From an uncultured Oscillospiraceae bacterium (GTDB taxonomy: Bacteria; Bacillota; Clostridia; Oscillospirales; Acutalibacteraceae): 17,086 nucleotides of DNA. The DNA is taken from NCBI GenBank assembly GCA_958448165.1, contig CAUDCW010000025.1, positions 1 through 17,086 of the forward strand. Reading direction: 5' to 3'. A program made the translations under genes and the position numbers. Positions 6,786 through 14,235 of this stretch are shown here, one piece after another (within the stretch, counting starts at the first letter, position 1; each line of letters opens with the position of its first letter). Under the pieces are notes generated by a model, which was not told where the DNA came from, searched no databases, and was given only the letters and a program-made list of their open reading frames with translations.

Positions 6786-7303
6786 AACAATCTGCTTGTA
6801 AGCACCGCCATAACCATTCCCGTGAAATCCGCCATAAGCGCACACGGAACGGTGTGGCGGGTTTTGCTTATGCCGACACTGCCGAAATATACAGCGATTG
6901 CATAGAATGTTGTTTCGGTTGAGCCCATCATAACACTTGCGGCTTTGCCGATAAAGCTGTCTGCGCCGTAGTTTTTGTAAATATCATTGAGTACCGCAAG
7001 CGAGCCGCTGCCCGACACAGGACGCAGAAGTGACAACGGCAGAAGCTCCGGCGGAAATCCGAGCGGCTCAAGCAAGGGCAAGGCAAGGTTGATAACAGCG
7101 TCAAGAAGTCCGCTTGAGCGCAGCATTGTGACCGCACACACAAGCGCAAGAATAGACGGTATTATTTTAAAAACAGAAGCTATCCCCTGTCTTGCGCCCT
7201 TGATAAAAAGCTCAAAGACAGGCAGACGGCGGATTAAGCCTGCACCGATTATTACAGTCAGCACAACGGGAATAACATAAATTCCTATATTCACAGACGG
7301 CAT
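6782..7303 (-). CDS. spmB: Spore maturation protein SpmB
   Basis: A 173-residue hydrophobic protein of the nucleoside-recognition/Gate domain family. Diagnostic segments are RPVSGSGSLAVLNDIY and MMGSTETTFYAIAVYFG, with several membrane helices. SpmA and SpmB act together in the mother cell or forespore membrane to promote spore-core dehydration and heat resistance in Bacillus and Clostridium; the molecular activity is unknown. The ATG at 7303 has GAGG 7 bases upstream and lies inside the end of spmA, overlapping it by 13 bases, which implies translational coupling. The stop codon TAG overlaps the TAA of the convergent spoVAF-like gene in the 4 bases 6782-6785, leaving no space for a terminator. 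Confidence 0.93.
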   Translation of the reverse strand: MPSVNIGIYVIPVVLTVIIGAGLIRRLPVFELFIKGARQGIASVFKIIPSILALVCAVTMLRSSGLLDAVINLALPLLEPLGFPPELLPLSLLRPVSGSGSLAVLNDIYKNYGADSFIGKAASVMMGSTETTFYAIAVYFGSVGISKTRHTVPCALMADFTGMVMAVLTSRLF

Positions 7304-7872
7304 CGCCTGCCCTCAAAAAGTTTTGCACTGCAAATCCCGACAAGCAATGCGACAACCGAGCAAATCCACACGTTTGTTATTATTCCCATCGGGTCGGCGC
7401 TGCCGTTTTCCGAGCGCAAAACTGCGACAGTTGTCGGCACAAGCTGCAAGGACGCCGTGTTAAGAACAACAAATATCACCATCGCGTTGCTTGCCGTATT
7501 AATTCTGTTTCTGTCCTGCATAAGGCTCATTGCACGAAGTCCGAGAGGAGTTGCGGCATTGCCGAGTCCCAGAAGATTTGCCGAAACATTCATCGAAACC
7601 GCCGAGCAGATTTCCTTATCCTCTGCAAATTCGGGCATTATAAGCTTAAACACAGGTTTGAACAGCTTTGCGATTGCTGCGGCAATTCCGCTTTCTTTTG
7701 CAATCTCCATAATCCCTGACCAAAAGCACATCATACCTGCCGTTGCGGCGATAAGTGCAAGTGCGCTTTTTGCCCCCTCCATAACACTGTCCGTCATAGC
7801 AGAAGCTCCGCCGCAGAAAAAAGAATAGACAATACTCAACAATATAATCCCCGACCATATATAATTCATCAT
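7291..7872 (-). CDS. spmA: Spore maturation protein SpmA
   Basis: A 193-residue membrane protein. The N-terminal MMNYIWSGIILLSIVYSFF, the central helix ending GMMCFWSGIMEIAKESG, and the MNVSANLLGLGNAATPLGLRAM motif are typical of SpmA. It pairs with SpmB in spore-core dehydration. The start is placed at the first ATG of the tandem pair (7872 or 7869) because the family begins at MNYIW; the frame also extends to a TTG at 7902. No strong SD is seen for any choice (GGGA lies about 12 bases upstream), so the start is uncertain by a few codons. It is the first gene of a two-gene operon divergent from the AbrB-type gene, so the intergenic palindrome could affect both. Confidence 0.9.
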   Translation of the reverse strand: MMNYIWSGIILLSIVYSFFCGGASAMTDSVMEGAKSALALIAATAGMMCFWSGIMEIAKESGIAAAIAKLFKPVFKLIMPEFAEDKEICSAVSMNVSANLLGLGNAATPLGLRAMSLMQDRNRINTASNAMVIFVVLNTASLQLVPTTVAVLRSENGSADPMGIITNVWICSVVALLVGICSAKLFEGRRCRL

Positions 7873-7908
7873 AAAAACATCAATTCCCAACTTAATTTGC
7901 AATTTATC

Positions 7909-7937
7909 TTGACATATATACCATAAATTGGTATAAT
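7909..7937 (+). promoter_or_regulatory. Perfect-consensus sigma-A promoter of the AbrB-type gene
   Basis: TTGACA (7909-7914), a 17-base spacer and TATAAT (7932-7937). The SD AAGGAGG (7965-7971) follows about 28 bases later. Such a strong vegetative promoter with an embedded palindrome suggests control by a repressor. Confidence 0.9.
7917..7935. promoter_or_regulatory. Palindrome overlapping spacer and -10, candidate operator
   Basis: TATACCA (7917-7923) and TGGTATA (7929-7935) are exact inverted repeats with a 5-base centre. They fill most of the promoter spacer and overlap the -10, so a bound dimer would block RNA polymerase. The binding protein is unknown; autoregulation by the adjacent AbrB-type protein is an inference. 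Confidence 0.5.
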
Positions 7938-7978
7938 TACTACATTAAGTGCAAAAATACGAAAAAGGAGGTTGAAAA

Positions 7979-8230
7979 ATGAAACCGGCTGGATTCCTAT
8001 GCAACATTGATAACCTTGGCAGGATCGTTATACCTGCACCGGTCAGAAAGACATATGATTTGAATAAGGGTGACGCAGTTGAGATTTTCACGGACGAGAA
8101 TGGAATTATGATGAAGAAGTATAATCCGTCGTGCATTTTTTGCGGCAGCGTTGAAAACACGTCGAGCTTTAAAGGCAAAATTATTTGCGAAAGCTGTATA
8201 AAAAAGCTTTCAAATCTTGTTGATGAATGA
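7979..8230 (+). CDS. AbrB/SpoVT-family regulator with zinc-ribbon-like tail
   Basis: An 83-residue DNA-binding protein. Residues 3-48 form a swapped-hairpin AbrB domain (CNIDNLGRIVIPAPVRKTYDLNKGDAVEIF). The C-terminal part has CIFC and CESC (Cys52, 55, 70, 73; C-x2-C-x14-C-x2-C), a likely zinc ribbon in place of the usual AbrB C-terminal half or the SpoVT GAF domain. Similar short AbrB proteins with Cys-pair tails are common in Clostridia. AbrB-family proteins are transition-state or sporulation regulators, which fits the sporulation neighbours, but targets cannot be deduced. The ATG has a near-perfect AAGGAGG SD 7 bases upstream. It is monocistronic, with a terminator about 90 bases beyond the stop. 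Confidence 0.92.
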   Translation: MKPAGFLCNIDNLGRIVIPAPVRKTYDLNKGDAVEIFTDENGIMMKKYNPSCIFCGSVENTSSFKGKIICESCIKKLSNLVDE

Positions 8231-8320
8231 TATACATAATCTTATGCGACAAAAACGCAGAATATTCGTTAAGCAGTGTAATTTCTTGTATTTTAGGTGT
8301 GAAAAATTAATCAGCAATCC

Positions 8321-8349
8321 AAACCGGCAGAGCAATCTGTCGGTTTTTT
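8321..8349 (+). terminator. Intrinsic terminator downstream of the AbrB-type gene
   Basis: AAACCGGCAG (8321-8330) pairs with CTGTCGGTTT (8337-8346) with one G-T pair and a 6-base loop, followed by T through 8349. It lies about 90 bases after the stop; positions 8231-8320 hold no other feature that I can see. Confidence 0.85.
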
Positions 8350-8357
8350 GTGCGCAA

Positions 8358-8392
8358 AAAAATAGCGTTTAGCGAAGCTAAACACTATTTTT
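8358..8392. terminator. Second hairpin, symmetric terminator-like structure
   Basis: Sixteen bases (8358-8373) pair with 8377-8392 around a GAA loop with a single C/A mismatch. A-rich and T-rich outer ends give a U tract in either direction. It directly abuts the repeat element beginning at 8393. It may back up the abrB terminator or end minus-strand transcription arriving from ileS. Confidence 0.6.
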
Positions 8393-8671
8393 AGAGTGTA
8401 AAGTGAAGAGTTGAGAGTGGAGATGTGAAACCCGAAACGAGGTTGAAGGGAGCCGACTCGCCTGTTCCGGTCACACCTAAGAATGTTATACTCTATTCTG
8501 ATTTTGTGATACATTGCAGTAAATATGCCTATCCCGGAACGGTCAAGACCGTTCCCTACGAACTCACGGATACGTTACGAGTATTTCTTTATTCAAAGAG
8601 CCGCTTGCGGCGACAACCATCACTTCACTCTCCACTCTTAAAACTTCACTCTTAAATAAAACTCCACTCTT
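8393..8671. repeat. Non-coding repeat element bounded by inverted AGAGTGrAG clusters
   Basis: The left end (8393-8427) carries several copies of an AGAGTGGAG/AAGTGAAGAG-like unit. The right end (about 8621-8671) carries the same unit in inverted orientation, three to four copies with T-rich gaps. Inside are a perfect hairpin GGAACGGTC-AA-GACCGTTCC (8536-8555) and GCCGC-TT-GCGGC (8600-8611). A 76-codon frame (8425-8655) crosses it without SD or recognisable family and is discounted. It looks like a miniature mobile element or dispersed intergenic repeat in the space between the abrB and ileS 3' ends. Confidence 0.5.
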
Positions 8672-8686
8672 TATCAAGTTTCCGAC

Positions 8687-11600
8687 TTAATCGTTTTTCT
8701 CAACGGCTATTGTAACATCCTCGCCGTTTACGCTCCACTGCTTTTCGTAGCCTTTTTTGTCGTTGAGAATAAGCTCGGTTGCAAGAACCTCGGATTTAAT
8801 CTTTTCGGCGTTCTTTGTCATAATATCGGCAATCTTTTCATTATCCGACACATAAACCTTTATCGAGTCGATAACGTCAAAGCCTGCTTCCTTACGCATT
8901 GTCTGAATCTTACTGATGATTTCACGCACAAAGCCCTCTTCGATAAGCTCGGGTGTGAGGTTTGTGTCGATAACAACGGTTAAGTCGTTGTCGCTTGCGC
9001 TTACATAGCCTGACTTCTCCTGCGAGCTTATGAGCAAATCTTCTTCTGTCAGCTCAACCGGGTCGCCGTTTACTTCAAACTTTAATGCGCCCTCAGCTTT
9101 AAGCTGTGCCATTGCGGCGCTGCCGTCAACCTCACTTAAATAAGCCTTGATGCCGCCGAGCAGCTTGCCGTATTTTGGACCTACTGTTCTAAGCTGCGGC
9201 TTGAACGAATATGAAGTAAACTCGCTTACGTCTGAAGCAAACACAACATTCTTAACATTAAGCTCGCCTGCGATAATGTCGGTGTAATAATCAGACAACT
9301 GCCAGTCAGCCTTGATATACATTTTTGCAACAGGCTGCTTTGTCTTGATGTTTGAAGAATTTCTGCAGGAGCGGCCGAGTACAACGGCGTCAAGCAGATG
9401 CTCCATATCAGCCTCAAGCTGCAAATCAATGTGGCTTTCATCATATGCAGGGAAATCACAGAGATGAATACTTTCGGGAGCGTTCTTGTCAACGCTTCTT
9501 ACAATATTCTGATAAATCTCCTCTGTCATAAACGGAATAATCGGAGCTGACGCCTTGCAGATTGTTAGCAGTGCTGTGTAAAGGGTCATATAAGCGTTAA
9601 TCTTATCCTGCTCCATACCCTTGCTCCAGAATCTTGCTCTTGAACGTCTTACATACCAGTTTGACATCTCGTCAATAAAGTTCTGGATTGCTCTTGTGGT
9701 TTCCGGAATACGGTAGTTTGAAAGATTCTCGTCAACGCTCTTTACTGTTGAATTAAGCCTTGACAACAGCCATTTATCCATTACCGACAGCTTGTCATAT
9801 TCAAGCTTGTAGTCGTTCGGGTTGAAGTTGTCAATGTCGGCATAGAGAATATAGAAAGCGTAGGTATTCCAGAGAGTTGAAAGCACCTTGCGCTGACCCT
9901 CGATAACTGCCTTATCGTGGAATTTGTTCGGCAGCCACGGTGCGCTGTTTGAAGAGAAGTACCAGCGGATTGCGTCTGCACCGTGCTTTTTGAGCGCCTC
10001 CATCGGGTCAACAGCGTTGCCCTTTGACTTTGACATCTTCTGTCCGTTCTCGTCCTGAACGTGACCGAGAACGATTACATTTCTGTACGGTGCTTTGTCG
10101 AACAGCAGGGTTGACTCGGCAAGCAAGGTATAGAACCAACCTCTTGTCTGGTCAACTGCCTCTGAGATAAAGTCAGCCGGGAACTGCTGCTCAAACAGCT
10201 CTTTATTTTCAAACGGATAGTGATGCTGTGCAAACGGCATTGCGCCCGAGTCAAACCAGCAGTCGAGAACCTCGGGTACTCTGTGCATCGGCTTGCCGCA
10301 ATGCGGGCAGGTGATAGTGATTTCATCTATATACGGGCGGTGAAGCTCAACTGTCTTTGCAGCCTCGTTTCCGCTCATTTCAAAAAGCTCCTGACGGCTG
10401 CCGATGCAGTGCTGATGACCACATTCACATTCCCAGATATTCAGCGGTGTACCCCAATATCTGTTACGGGAAACACCCCAGTCAAGCACATTGTTGAGCC
10501 AGTCACCGAAACGTCCCTTACCGATTGATTCGGGAATCCAGTTAACGGTGTTGTTGTTCTTTATCAAATCGTCCTTAACCGCTGTCATCTTGATGAACCA
10601 AGACTCACGAGCATAGTAGATAAGCGGTGTGTCACAGCGCCAGCAGTGCGGATAGCTATGCTCAAACTTCGGAGCGTCAAAGAGCAGCCCCTTCTTTTCA
10701 AGGTCAACAAGCACAAGCTTGTCTGCGTCCTTGCAGAAAACGCCCTCATACGGTGTTTCCTTTGTCATATTGCCCTTACCGTCAACAAGCTGAACAAACG
10801 GCAAGTCGTAGTTTCTGCCGACCTTTGCGTCGTCCTCACCGAATGCAGGTGCAATATGAACAACGCCTGTACCGTCTGTGAGAGTTACATAGCCGTCACA
10901 GGTTACGAAGTGCGATTTCTTGTGCTGTTTTGCGATGATTTCATTTGCACCGTCAAACAGCGGCTCATACTCCTTGTATTCAAGCTCCTTGCCCTTGTAG
11001 GTTTCAACTACCTCATAAGGTGCGCTCGGCTTGTCGCCGCCGAGTATTGTTTCAGCCAGAGCCTCGGCGAGATAATATGTGTAGCCGTCGGCTGTCTTAA
11101 CCTTTACATAGTCCTCGTCGGGATTAACGCAAAGAGCTACGTTTGAAGGAAGCGTCCAAGGTGTTGTTGTCCATGCGAGGATATATGCGTCCTCATCCTT
11201 AACCTTAAAGCGAACAACGGCAGAACGCTCCTTGACATCCTTATAGCCCTGAGCAACCTCGTGTGAGGAAAGCGGAGTTCCGCAGCGTGGGCAGTAAGGA
11301 ACAATCTTGAAGCCTTTGTAGAGGAGCTTTTTGTCCCAGATCTGCTTCAATGCCCACCACTCGGACTCAATATAATCATCGTGATAGGTAACATAAGGGT
11401 TATCCATATCAGCCCAGAAGCCGACACAGCCTGAGAATTCCTCCCACATACCCTTATATTTCCAAACGCTTTCCTTACATTTGTCGATGAACGGAGCAAG
11501 TCCGTAGGACTCAATCTGTTCCTTGCCGTCAATATTGAGCAGCTTTTCAACCTCAAGCTCAACAGGAAGTCCGTGTGTATCCCAGCCGGCTTTTCTCGGA

Positions 11601-11836
11601 ACCATATAACCCTTCATTGTCTTGTATCTCGGAATAGTGTCCTTGATTACACGGGTCAGAACGTGACCGATGTGCGGCTTGCCGTTAGCTGTCGGCGGAC
11701 CGTCATAAAATGTGTAGGTCGGAGCGCCCTCACGAGCCTGCATTGATTTTTCAAAGATTTTGTTATCTTTCCAGAACTTTTCTGTTTCCTGCTCTCTTTC
11801 AACAAAGTTGAGATTTGACGAAACCTTGTTATACAT
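8687..11836 (-). CDS. ileS: Isoleucyl-tRNA synthetase (long, type 2-like)
   Basis: A 1049-residue class I synthetase that charges tRNA-Ile in the cytoplasm. The HIGH motif occurs in DGPPTANGKPHIGHVLTR (His55-His58) and KMSKS at residues 600-604 in GQKMSKSKGN. The CP1 editing insert includes AWTTTPWTLPSNVAL, and Cys pairs (CPRCGTPLSSHE, CPHCGKPMHR) look zinc-binding. The PPTANGKPHIGH form, KMSKSKGN and the length over 1000 residues resemble type 2 IleRS, the eukaryote-like form associated with natural mupirocin tolerance, rather than the about 920-residue type 1 of Bacillus. The start is the ATG at 11836, with AGGAGG 8 bases upstream; a longer in-frame extension to 11896 runs through the leader terminator and is not real. 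Expression is controlled by the T-box leader. I see no clear terminator after its stop. Confidence 0.97.
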   Translation of the reverse strand: MYNKVSSNLNFVEREQETEKFWKDNKIFEKSMQAREGAPTYTFYDGPPTANGKPHIGHVLTRVIKDTIPRYKTMKGYMVPRKAGWDTHGLPVELEVEKLLNIDGKEQIESYGLAPFIDKCKESVWKYKGMWEEFSGCVGFWADMDNPYVTYHDDYIESEWWALKQIWDKKLLYKGFKIVPYCPRCGTPLSSHEVAQGYKDVKERSAVVRFKVKDEDAYILAWTTTPWTLPSNVALCVNPDEDYVKVKTADGYTYYLAEALAETILGGDKPSAPYEVVETYKGKELEYKEYEPLFDGANEIIAKQHKKSHFVTCDGYVTLTDGTGVVHIAPAFGEDDAKVGRNYDLPFVQLVDGKGNMTKETPYEGVFCKDADKLVLVDLEKKGLLFDAPKFEHSYPHCWRCDTPLIYYARESWFIKMTAVKDDLIKNNNTVNWIPESIGKGRFGDWLNNVLDWGVSRNRYWGTPLNIWECECGHQHCIGSRQELFEMSGNEAAKTVELHRPYIDEITITCPHCGKPMHRVPEVLDCWFDSGAMPFAQHHYPFENKELFEQQFPADFISEAVDQTRGWFYTLLAESTLLFDKAPYRNVIVLGHVQDENGQKMSKSKGNAVDPMEALKKHGADAIRWYFSSNSAPWLPNKFHDKAVIEGQRKVLSTLWNTYAFYILYADIDNFNPNDYKLEYDKLSVMDKWLLSRLNSTVKSVDENLSNYRIPETTRAIQNFIDEMSNWYVRRSRARFWSKGMEQDKINAYMTLYTALLTICKASAPIIPFMTEEIYQNIVRSVDKNAPESIHLCDFPAYDESHIDLQLEADMEHLLDAVVLGRSCRNSSNIKTKQPVAKMYIKADWQLSDYYTDIIAGELNVKNVVFASDVSEFTSYSFKPQLRTVGPKYGKLLGGIKAYLSEVDGSAAMAQLKAEGALKFEVNGDPVELTEEDLLISSQEKSGYVSASDNDLTVVIDTNLTPELIEEGFVREIISKIQTMRKEAGFDVIDSIKVYVSDNEKIADIMTKNAEKIKSEVLATELILNDKKGYEKQWSVNGEDVTIAVEKND

Positions 11837-11852
11837 TGCAAAAACCTCCTGT

Positions 11853-11886
11853 AAAAAATAAAGTCCCATCCGTATAGGATGAGACT
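11853..11886 (-). terminator. T-box leader terminator
   Basis: On the minus strand AGTCTCATCC (11877-11886) pairs with GGATGGGACT (11862-11871) around a 5-base loop, with one G-U pair, followed by TTTATTTTTT. The 5' arm shares CTCATCC with the antiterminator. It ends just before the ileS SD. Confidence 0.88.
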
Positions 11887-12092
11887 GAAACCTCATAAAC
11901 CACCTGTTTGGAACAAAGATATAAGCCGGAGCTTATTCCCAAAAGTGCGCCCGTAACGCAGAACTGCGGCATATACTACTTAATTTCGCATATGCGGCTC
12001 ATAAGTGATTTTCGCCCGAAATTTACTCATATCCGCTTTCACCGCACGCAGACTCTCTGTGATTTTCAAGAACGGGGTACTGTCTTAATCAT
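11853..12092 (-). promoter_or_regulatory. T-box leader of ileS (tRNA-Ile sensing)
   Basis: The minus-strand leader has T-box landmarks in order: AGAGAG and GGTGAAAG of stem I, a specifier in GAAA-ATC-ACTTATGAGC (ATC, Ile, at 12007-12009), GCGTTACGGG, a stem III-like hairpin ATAAGC-TCCG-GCTTAT (11921-11936), an antiterminator (AGG-TGGTTTA-TGAG pairing with CTCA-T-CCT, around 11891-11907 with 11877-11884), and a mutually exclusive terminator. TGGT would pair with the ACCA end of uncharged tRNA-Ile. The bulge reads TGGTTTA rather than the common TGGNACC. The 5' boundary is approximate. Confidence 0.88.
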
Positions 12093-12121
12093 AGCCTTTA
12101 CATATGAATTTTATCTTAATT

Positions 12122-12150
12122 AATATAACAAAGATTTGTATTGTTGTCAA
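12122..12150 (-). promoter_or_regulatory. Sigma-A promoter of the ileS leader
   Basis: On the minus strand TTGACA (12145-12150), a 17-base spacer and TATATT (12122-12127). Initiation near 12115 gives a leader of about 280 bases to the ileS ATG, a usual T-box length. Confidence 0.8.
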
Positions 12151-12184
12151 GGTGTTTTGAGATATAAACTCAATTTCACCCGAC

Positions 12185-12212
12185 AAAAACGGGCTGCCGT
12201 TGCGGCAGCCCG
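12185..12212 (-). terminator. Intrinsic terminator of PEP carboxykinase
   Basis: A perfect 10-bp GC-rich stem (12190-12199 with 12203-12212) with a 3-base loop, followed on the minus strand by five T (12185-12189). It lies about 20 bases beyond the pckG stop and upstream of the ileS promoter, insulating the two genes. Confidence 0.93.
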
Positions 12213-12232
12213 AAGCAAGTCTTATATAAAGC

Positions 12233-13999
12233 TTATTTTGAAAGTCTTTCCTTAAGAGCAGCGAGCTGATCAGCGAGCTTCTGCGGAAGCTTGTCGCCGA
12301 ACTTCTTGTAGAATTCCTCGATGCCCTCGGTTTCCTTGAGCCACTTCTCGTTGTCAACATAGAGAATGTCCTCAAGAACCTTCTTGTCCATATCAAGACC
12401 CTCAAGGTTGATATCGTCAGCGTGCGGAACATAGCCGATTGCTGTTTCCTGAGCGTCAGCCTCACCCTCGCATCTCTTGATAATCCACTCAAGAACACGG
12501 AAGTTGTCGCCGAAGCCCGGCCAGAGGAAGTGACCCTCGTCATCAAGACGGAACCAGTTAACATTGAAGATCTTCGGAGCCTTGTCGCCGAGGATTTCGC
12601 CCATCTCGAACCAGTGTCCGAAATAGTCACCCATATGATAGCCGCAGAACGGGAGCATAGCCATCGGGTCACGGCGAACAACGCCTACTGCGCCTGTTGC
12701 TGCTGCAGTTGTTTCAGAAGCCATAATTGAGCCAACAAATACACCGTTATCCCAATCTCTTGACTGGTAAACAAGCGGAGTTGTCTGAGCGCGTCTGCCG
12801 CCGAAGATGATAGCTGAAATCGGCACACCTGATGTGCTGTTGAACTCAGGGCTGATGCACGGGCAGTTCTGAGCAGGAGCTGTGAAGCGGCTGTTCGGGT
12901 GAGCGCCCTTCTCTGTTGATGTTTTGCCGTTCCAGGGGTTGCCCTTCCAGTCTGTTGCATTTTCAGGCGGGTTCTTGTCAAGACCCTCCCACCAAACTGT
13001 CATATCGTCATTATTGAGTGCTACATTTGTAAAGATTGTACCCTTTCTTGTTGAAGCAAGAGCGTTCGGGTTTGATTTCTCGTTTGTACCGGGTGCAACG
13101 CCGAAGAAGCCGTTCTCAGGGTTGATAGCCCAGAGTCTGCCGTCCGGTCCCTTGCGCATCCATGCGATATCGTCGCCAACGCACCATACCTTGTAGCCCT
13201 TTTCTCTGTAGCCTTCTGGCGGAATGAGCATTGCAAGGTTTGTCTTGCCGCAGGCAGACGGGAAAGCGGCGCTTACATACTTAACCTCACCCTTCGGATT
13301 TTCAATACCGAGGATAAGCATATGCTCAGCCATCCACTCGTCGTTCTTGCCGAGGTAAGAAGCAATTCTGAGTGCGAAGCACTTTTTGCCGAGGAGTACG
13401 TTTCCGCCGTATGCAGAGTTAACCGAAATAATATAGTTATCCTCCGGGAAGTGGCAGATATATCTCTTCTCAGGGTCGATATCACAGCAAGCATGAAGGC
13501 CCTTGATCCAGTTTTCGCTGTCGCCGAGAACATCCTCAACAGCCTGCCCTACACGGGTCATAATTGACATATTGAGAACAACATAAATTGAGTCTGTTAC
13601 CTCATAGCCAATCTGAGCAAGCGGTGAACCAACAGGGCCCATTGAATACGGGATAACATACATTGTCTTGCCCTTGTAGCTGCCTCTTGCGATGTCAAAG
13701 AGCATTTTATATGCTTCCTGAGGATCCTTCCAGTTGTTTGTCGGGCCTGCATCCTCTTCTTTTCTTGAACAAATAAATGTTCTGCCCTCAACACGGGCAA
13801 CGTCGTTTTCCTTGGTTCTGTGAAGATAGCAATCGGGAAGCTTCTCTTCATTAAGCTTGATAAGCTCACCTGTAGAGCAAGCCTCAGCGCGAAGGTCGTC
13901 AATCTGCTGCTGTGAGCCGTCAATCCAAACTACCTCATCAGGAGTGAGGAGGTTTTTCATTTCTTCGACCCAAGCAAGAACTGATTTATTGGTTGTCAT
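12233..13999 (-). CDS. pckG: Phosphoenolpyruvate carboxykinase (GTP)
   Basis: A 588-residue cytosolic enzyme interconverting oxaloacetate plus GTP with PEP plus CO2 plus GDP. The GTP-specific family is shown by the P-loop FPSACGKTN (about 246-254) with the reactive Cys250, the kinase-2 region VGDDIAWM (274-281), NGFFGVAPGTN (296-306) that contacts guanine, IPYSMGPVGSP (116-126), RTFICSRKEEDAGPTNNW (73-90) near the N-terminus, and NVNWFRLDDEG towards the C-terminus. In anaerobic gut Clostridia this enzyme often runs toward oxaloacetate, fixing CO2 for the C4 branch, but direction cannot be read from sequence. The ATG at 13999 has an AAAGGGG SD about 10 bases upstream. The gene is monocistronic with its own promoter and terminator; a palindrome in its leader may be regulatory. 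Confidence 0.97.
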   Translation of the reverse strand: MTTNKSVLAWVEEMKNLLTPDEVVWIDGSQQQIDDLRAEACSTGELIKLNEEKLPDCYLHRTKENDVARVEGRTFICSRKEEDAGPTNNWKDPQEAYKMLFDIARGSYKGKTMYVIPYSMGPVGSPLAQIGYEVTDSIYVVLNMSIMTRVGQAVEDVLGDSENWIKGLHACCDIDPEKRYICHFPEDNYIISVNSAYGGNVLLGKKCFALRIASYLGKNDEWMAEHMLILGIENPKGEVKYVSAAFPSACGKTNLAMLIPPEGYREKGYKVWCVGDDIAWMRKGPDGRLWAINPENGFFGVAPGTNEKSNPNALASTRKGTIFTNVALNNDDMTVWWEGLDKNPPENATDWKGNPWNGKTSTEKGAHPNSRFTAPAQNCPCISPEFNSTSGVPISAIIFGGRRAQTTPLVYQSRDWDNGVFVGSIMASETTAAATGAVGVVRRDPMAMLPFCGYHMGDYFGHWFEMGEILGDKAPKIFNVNWFRLDDEGHFLWPGFGDNFRVLEWIIKRCEGEADAQETAIGYVPHADDINLEGLDMDKKVLEDILYVDNEKWLKETEGIEEFYKKFGDKLPQKLADQLAALKERLSK

Positions 14000-14017
14000 A
14001 ATGAAATATCCCCTTTC

Positions 14018-14032
14018 AACCCATTATGGGTT
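14018..14032. promoter_or_regulatory. Leader palindrome of pckG, candidate operator
   Basis: AACCCAT-T-ATGGGTT is an exact 7-base inverted repeat around one base, between the pckG -10 and the SD. Its position near the transcription start suits a repressor site, or a small hairpin just before the SD; the factor is unknown. Confidence 0.4.
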
Positions 14033-14043
14033 TGTTTGTTATT

Positions 14044-14072
14044 ATTATAATACATCTTTTTAAAATAAGCAA
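14044..14072 (-). promoter_or_regulatory. Sigma-A promoter of pckG
   Basis: On the minus strand TTGCTT (14067-14072), a 17-base spacer and a perfect TATAAT (14044-14049), about 45 bases upstream of the ATG. The AT-rich remainder to 14206 holds nothing else that I can support. Confidence 0.65.
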
Positions 14073-14206
14073 TGGATAATTTGTTAATTTCCTGTCAATT
14101 AACGGCAGATTTTCCGTCATAATGAATAATTGTATCTTATTTCCTGCAAAATACAGCGAATTAATACTTAATTATAATTATATTTGCAATATCTCACAGA
14201 CTTTTT

Positions 14207-14229
14207 GTCAAATAAGGTTCATATTTGAC
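14207..14229. repeat. Short inverted repeat between pckG and the YesL-like gene
   Basis: GTCAAATA (14207-14214) and TATTTGAC (14222-14229) are exact 8-base inverted repeats with 7 bases between. It lies just beyond the neighbouring terminator on the minus strand. It may be an operator or a weak second hairpin; no function is assigned. Confidence 0.35.
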
Positions 14230-14235
14230 GACATA

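Noticed and set aside
8425..8655. 76-codon plus-strand ORF in the abrB-ileS gap
   Set aside because: It runs through the repeat element and its hairpins, has no SD and no recognisable family; more likely an ORF by chance in repeat DNA.
10646..11146. 166-codon ORF antisense to ileS
   Set aside because: It lies wholly within the conserved ileS coding sequence on the other strand, with no SD or family; a shadow of ileS codon bias.
11908..12123. 71-codon plus-strand ORF upstream of ileS
   Set aside because: It is the complement of the T-box leader, whose RNA structure explains the sequence.
12085..12681. 198-codon minus-strand ORF overlapping the end of pckG and the ileS leader region
   Set aside because: Out of frame with pckG, low-complexity Ser/Arg/Thr translation, and it crosses the pckG terminator and the ileS promoter.
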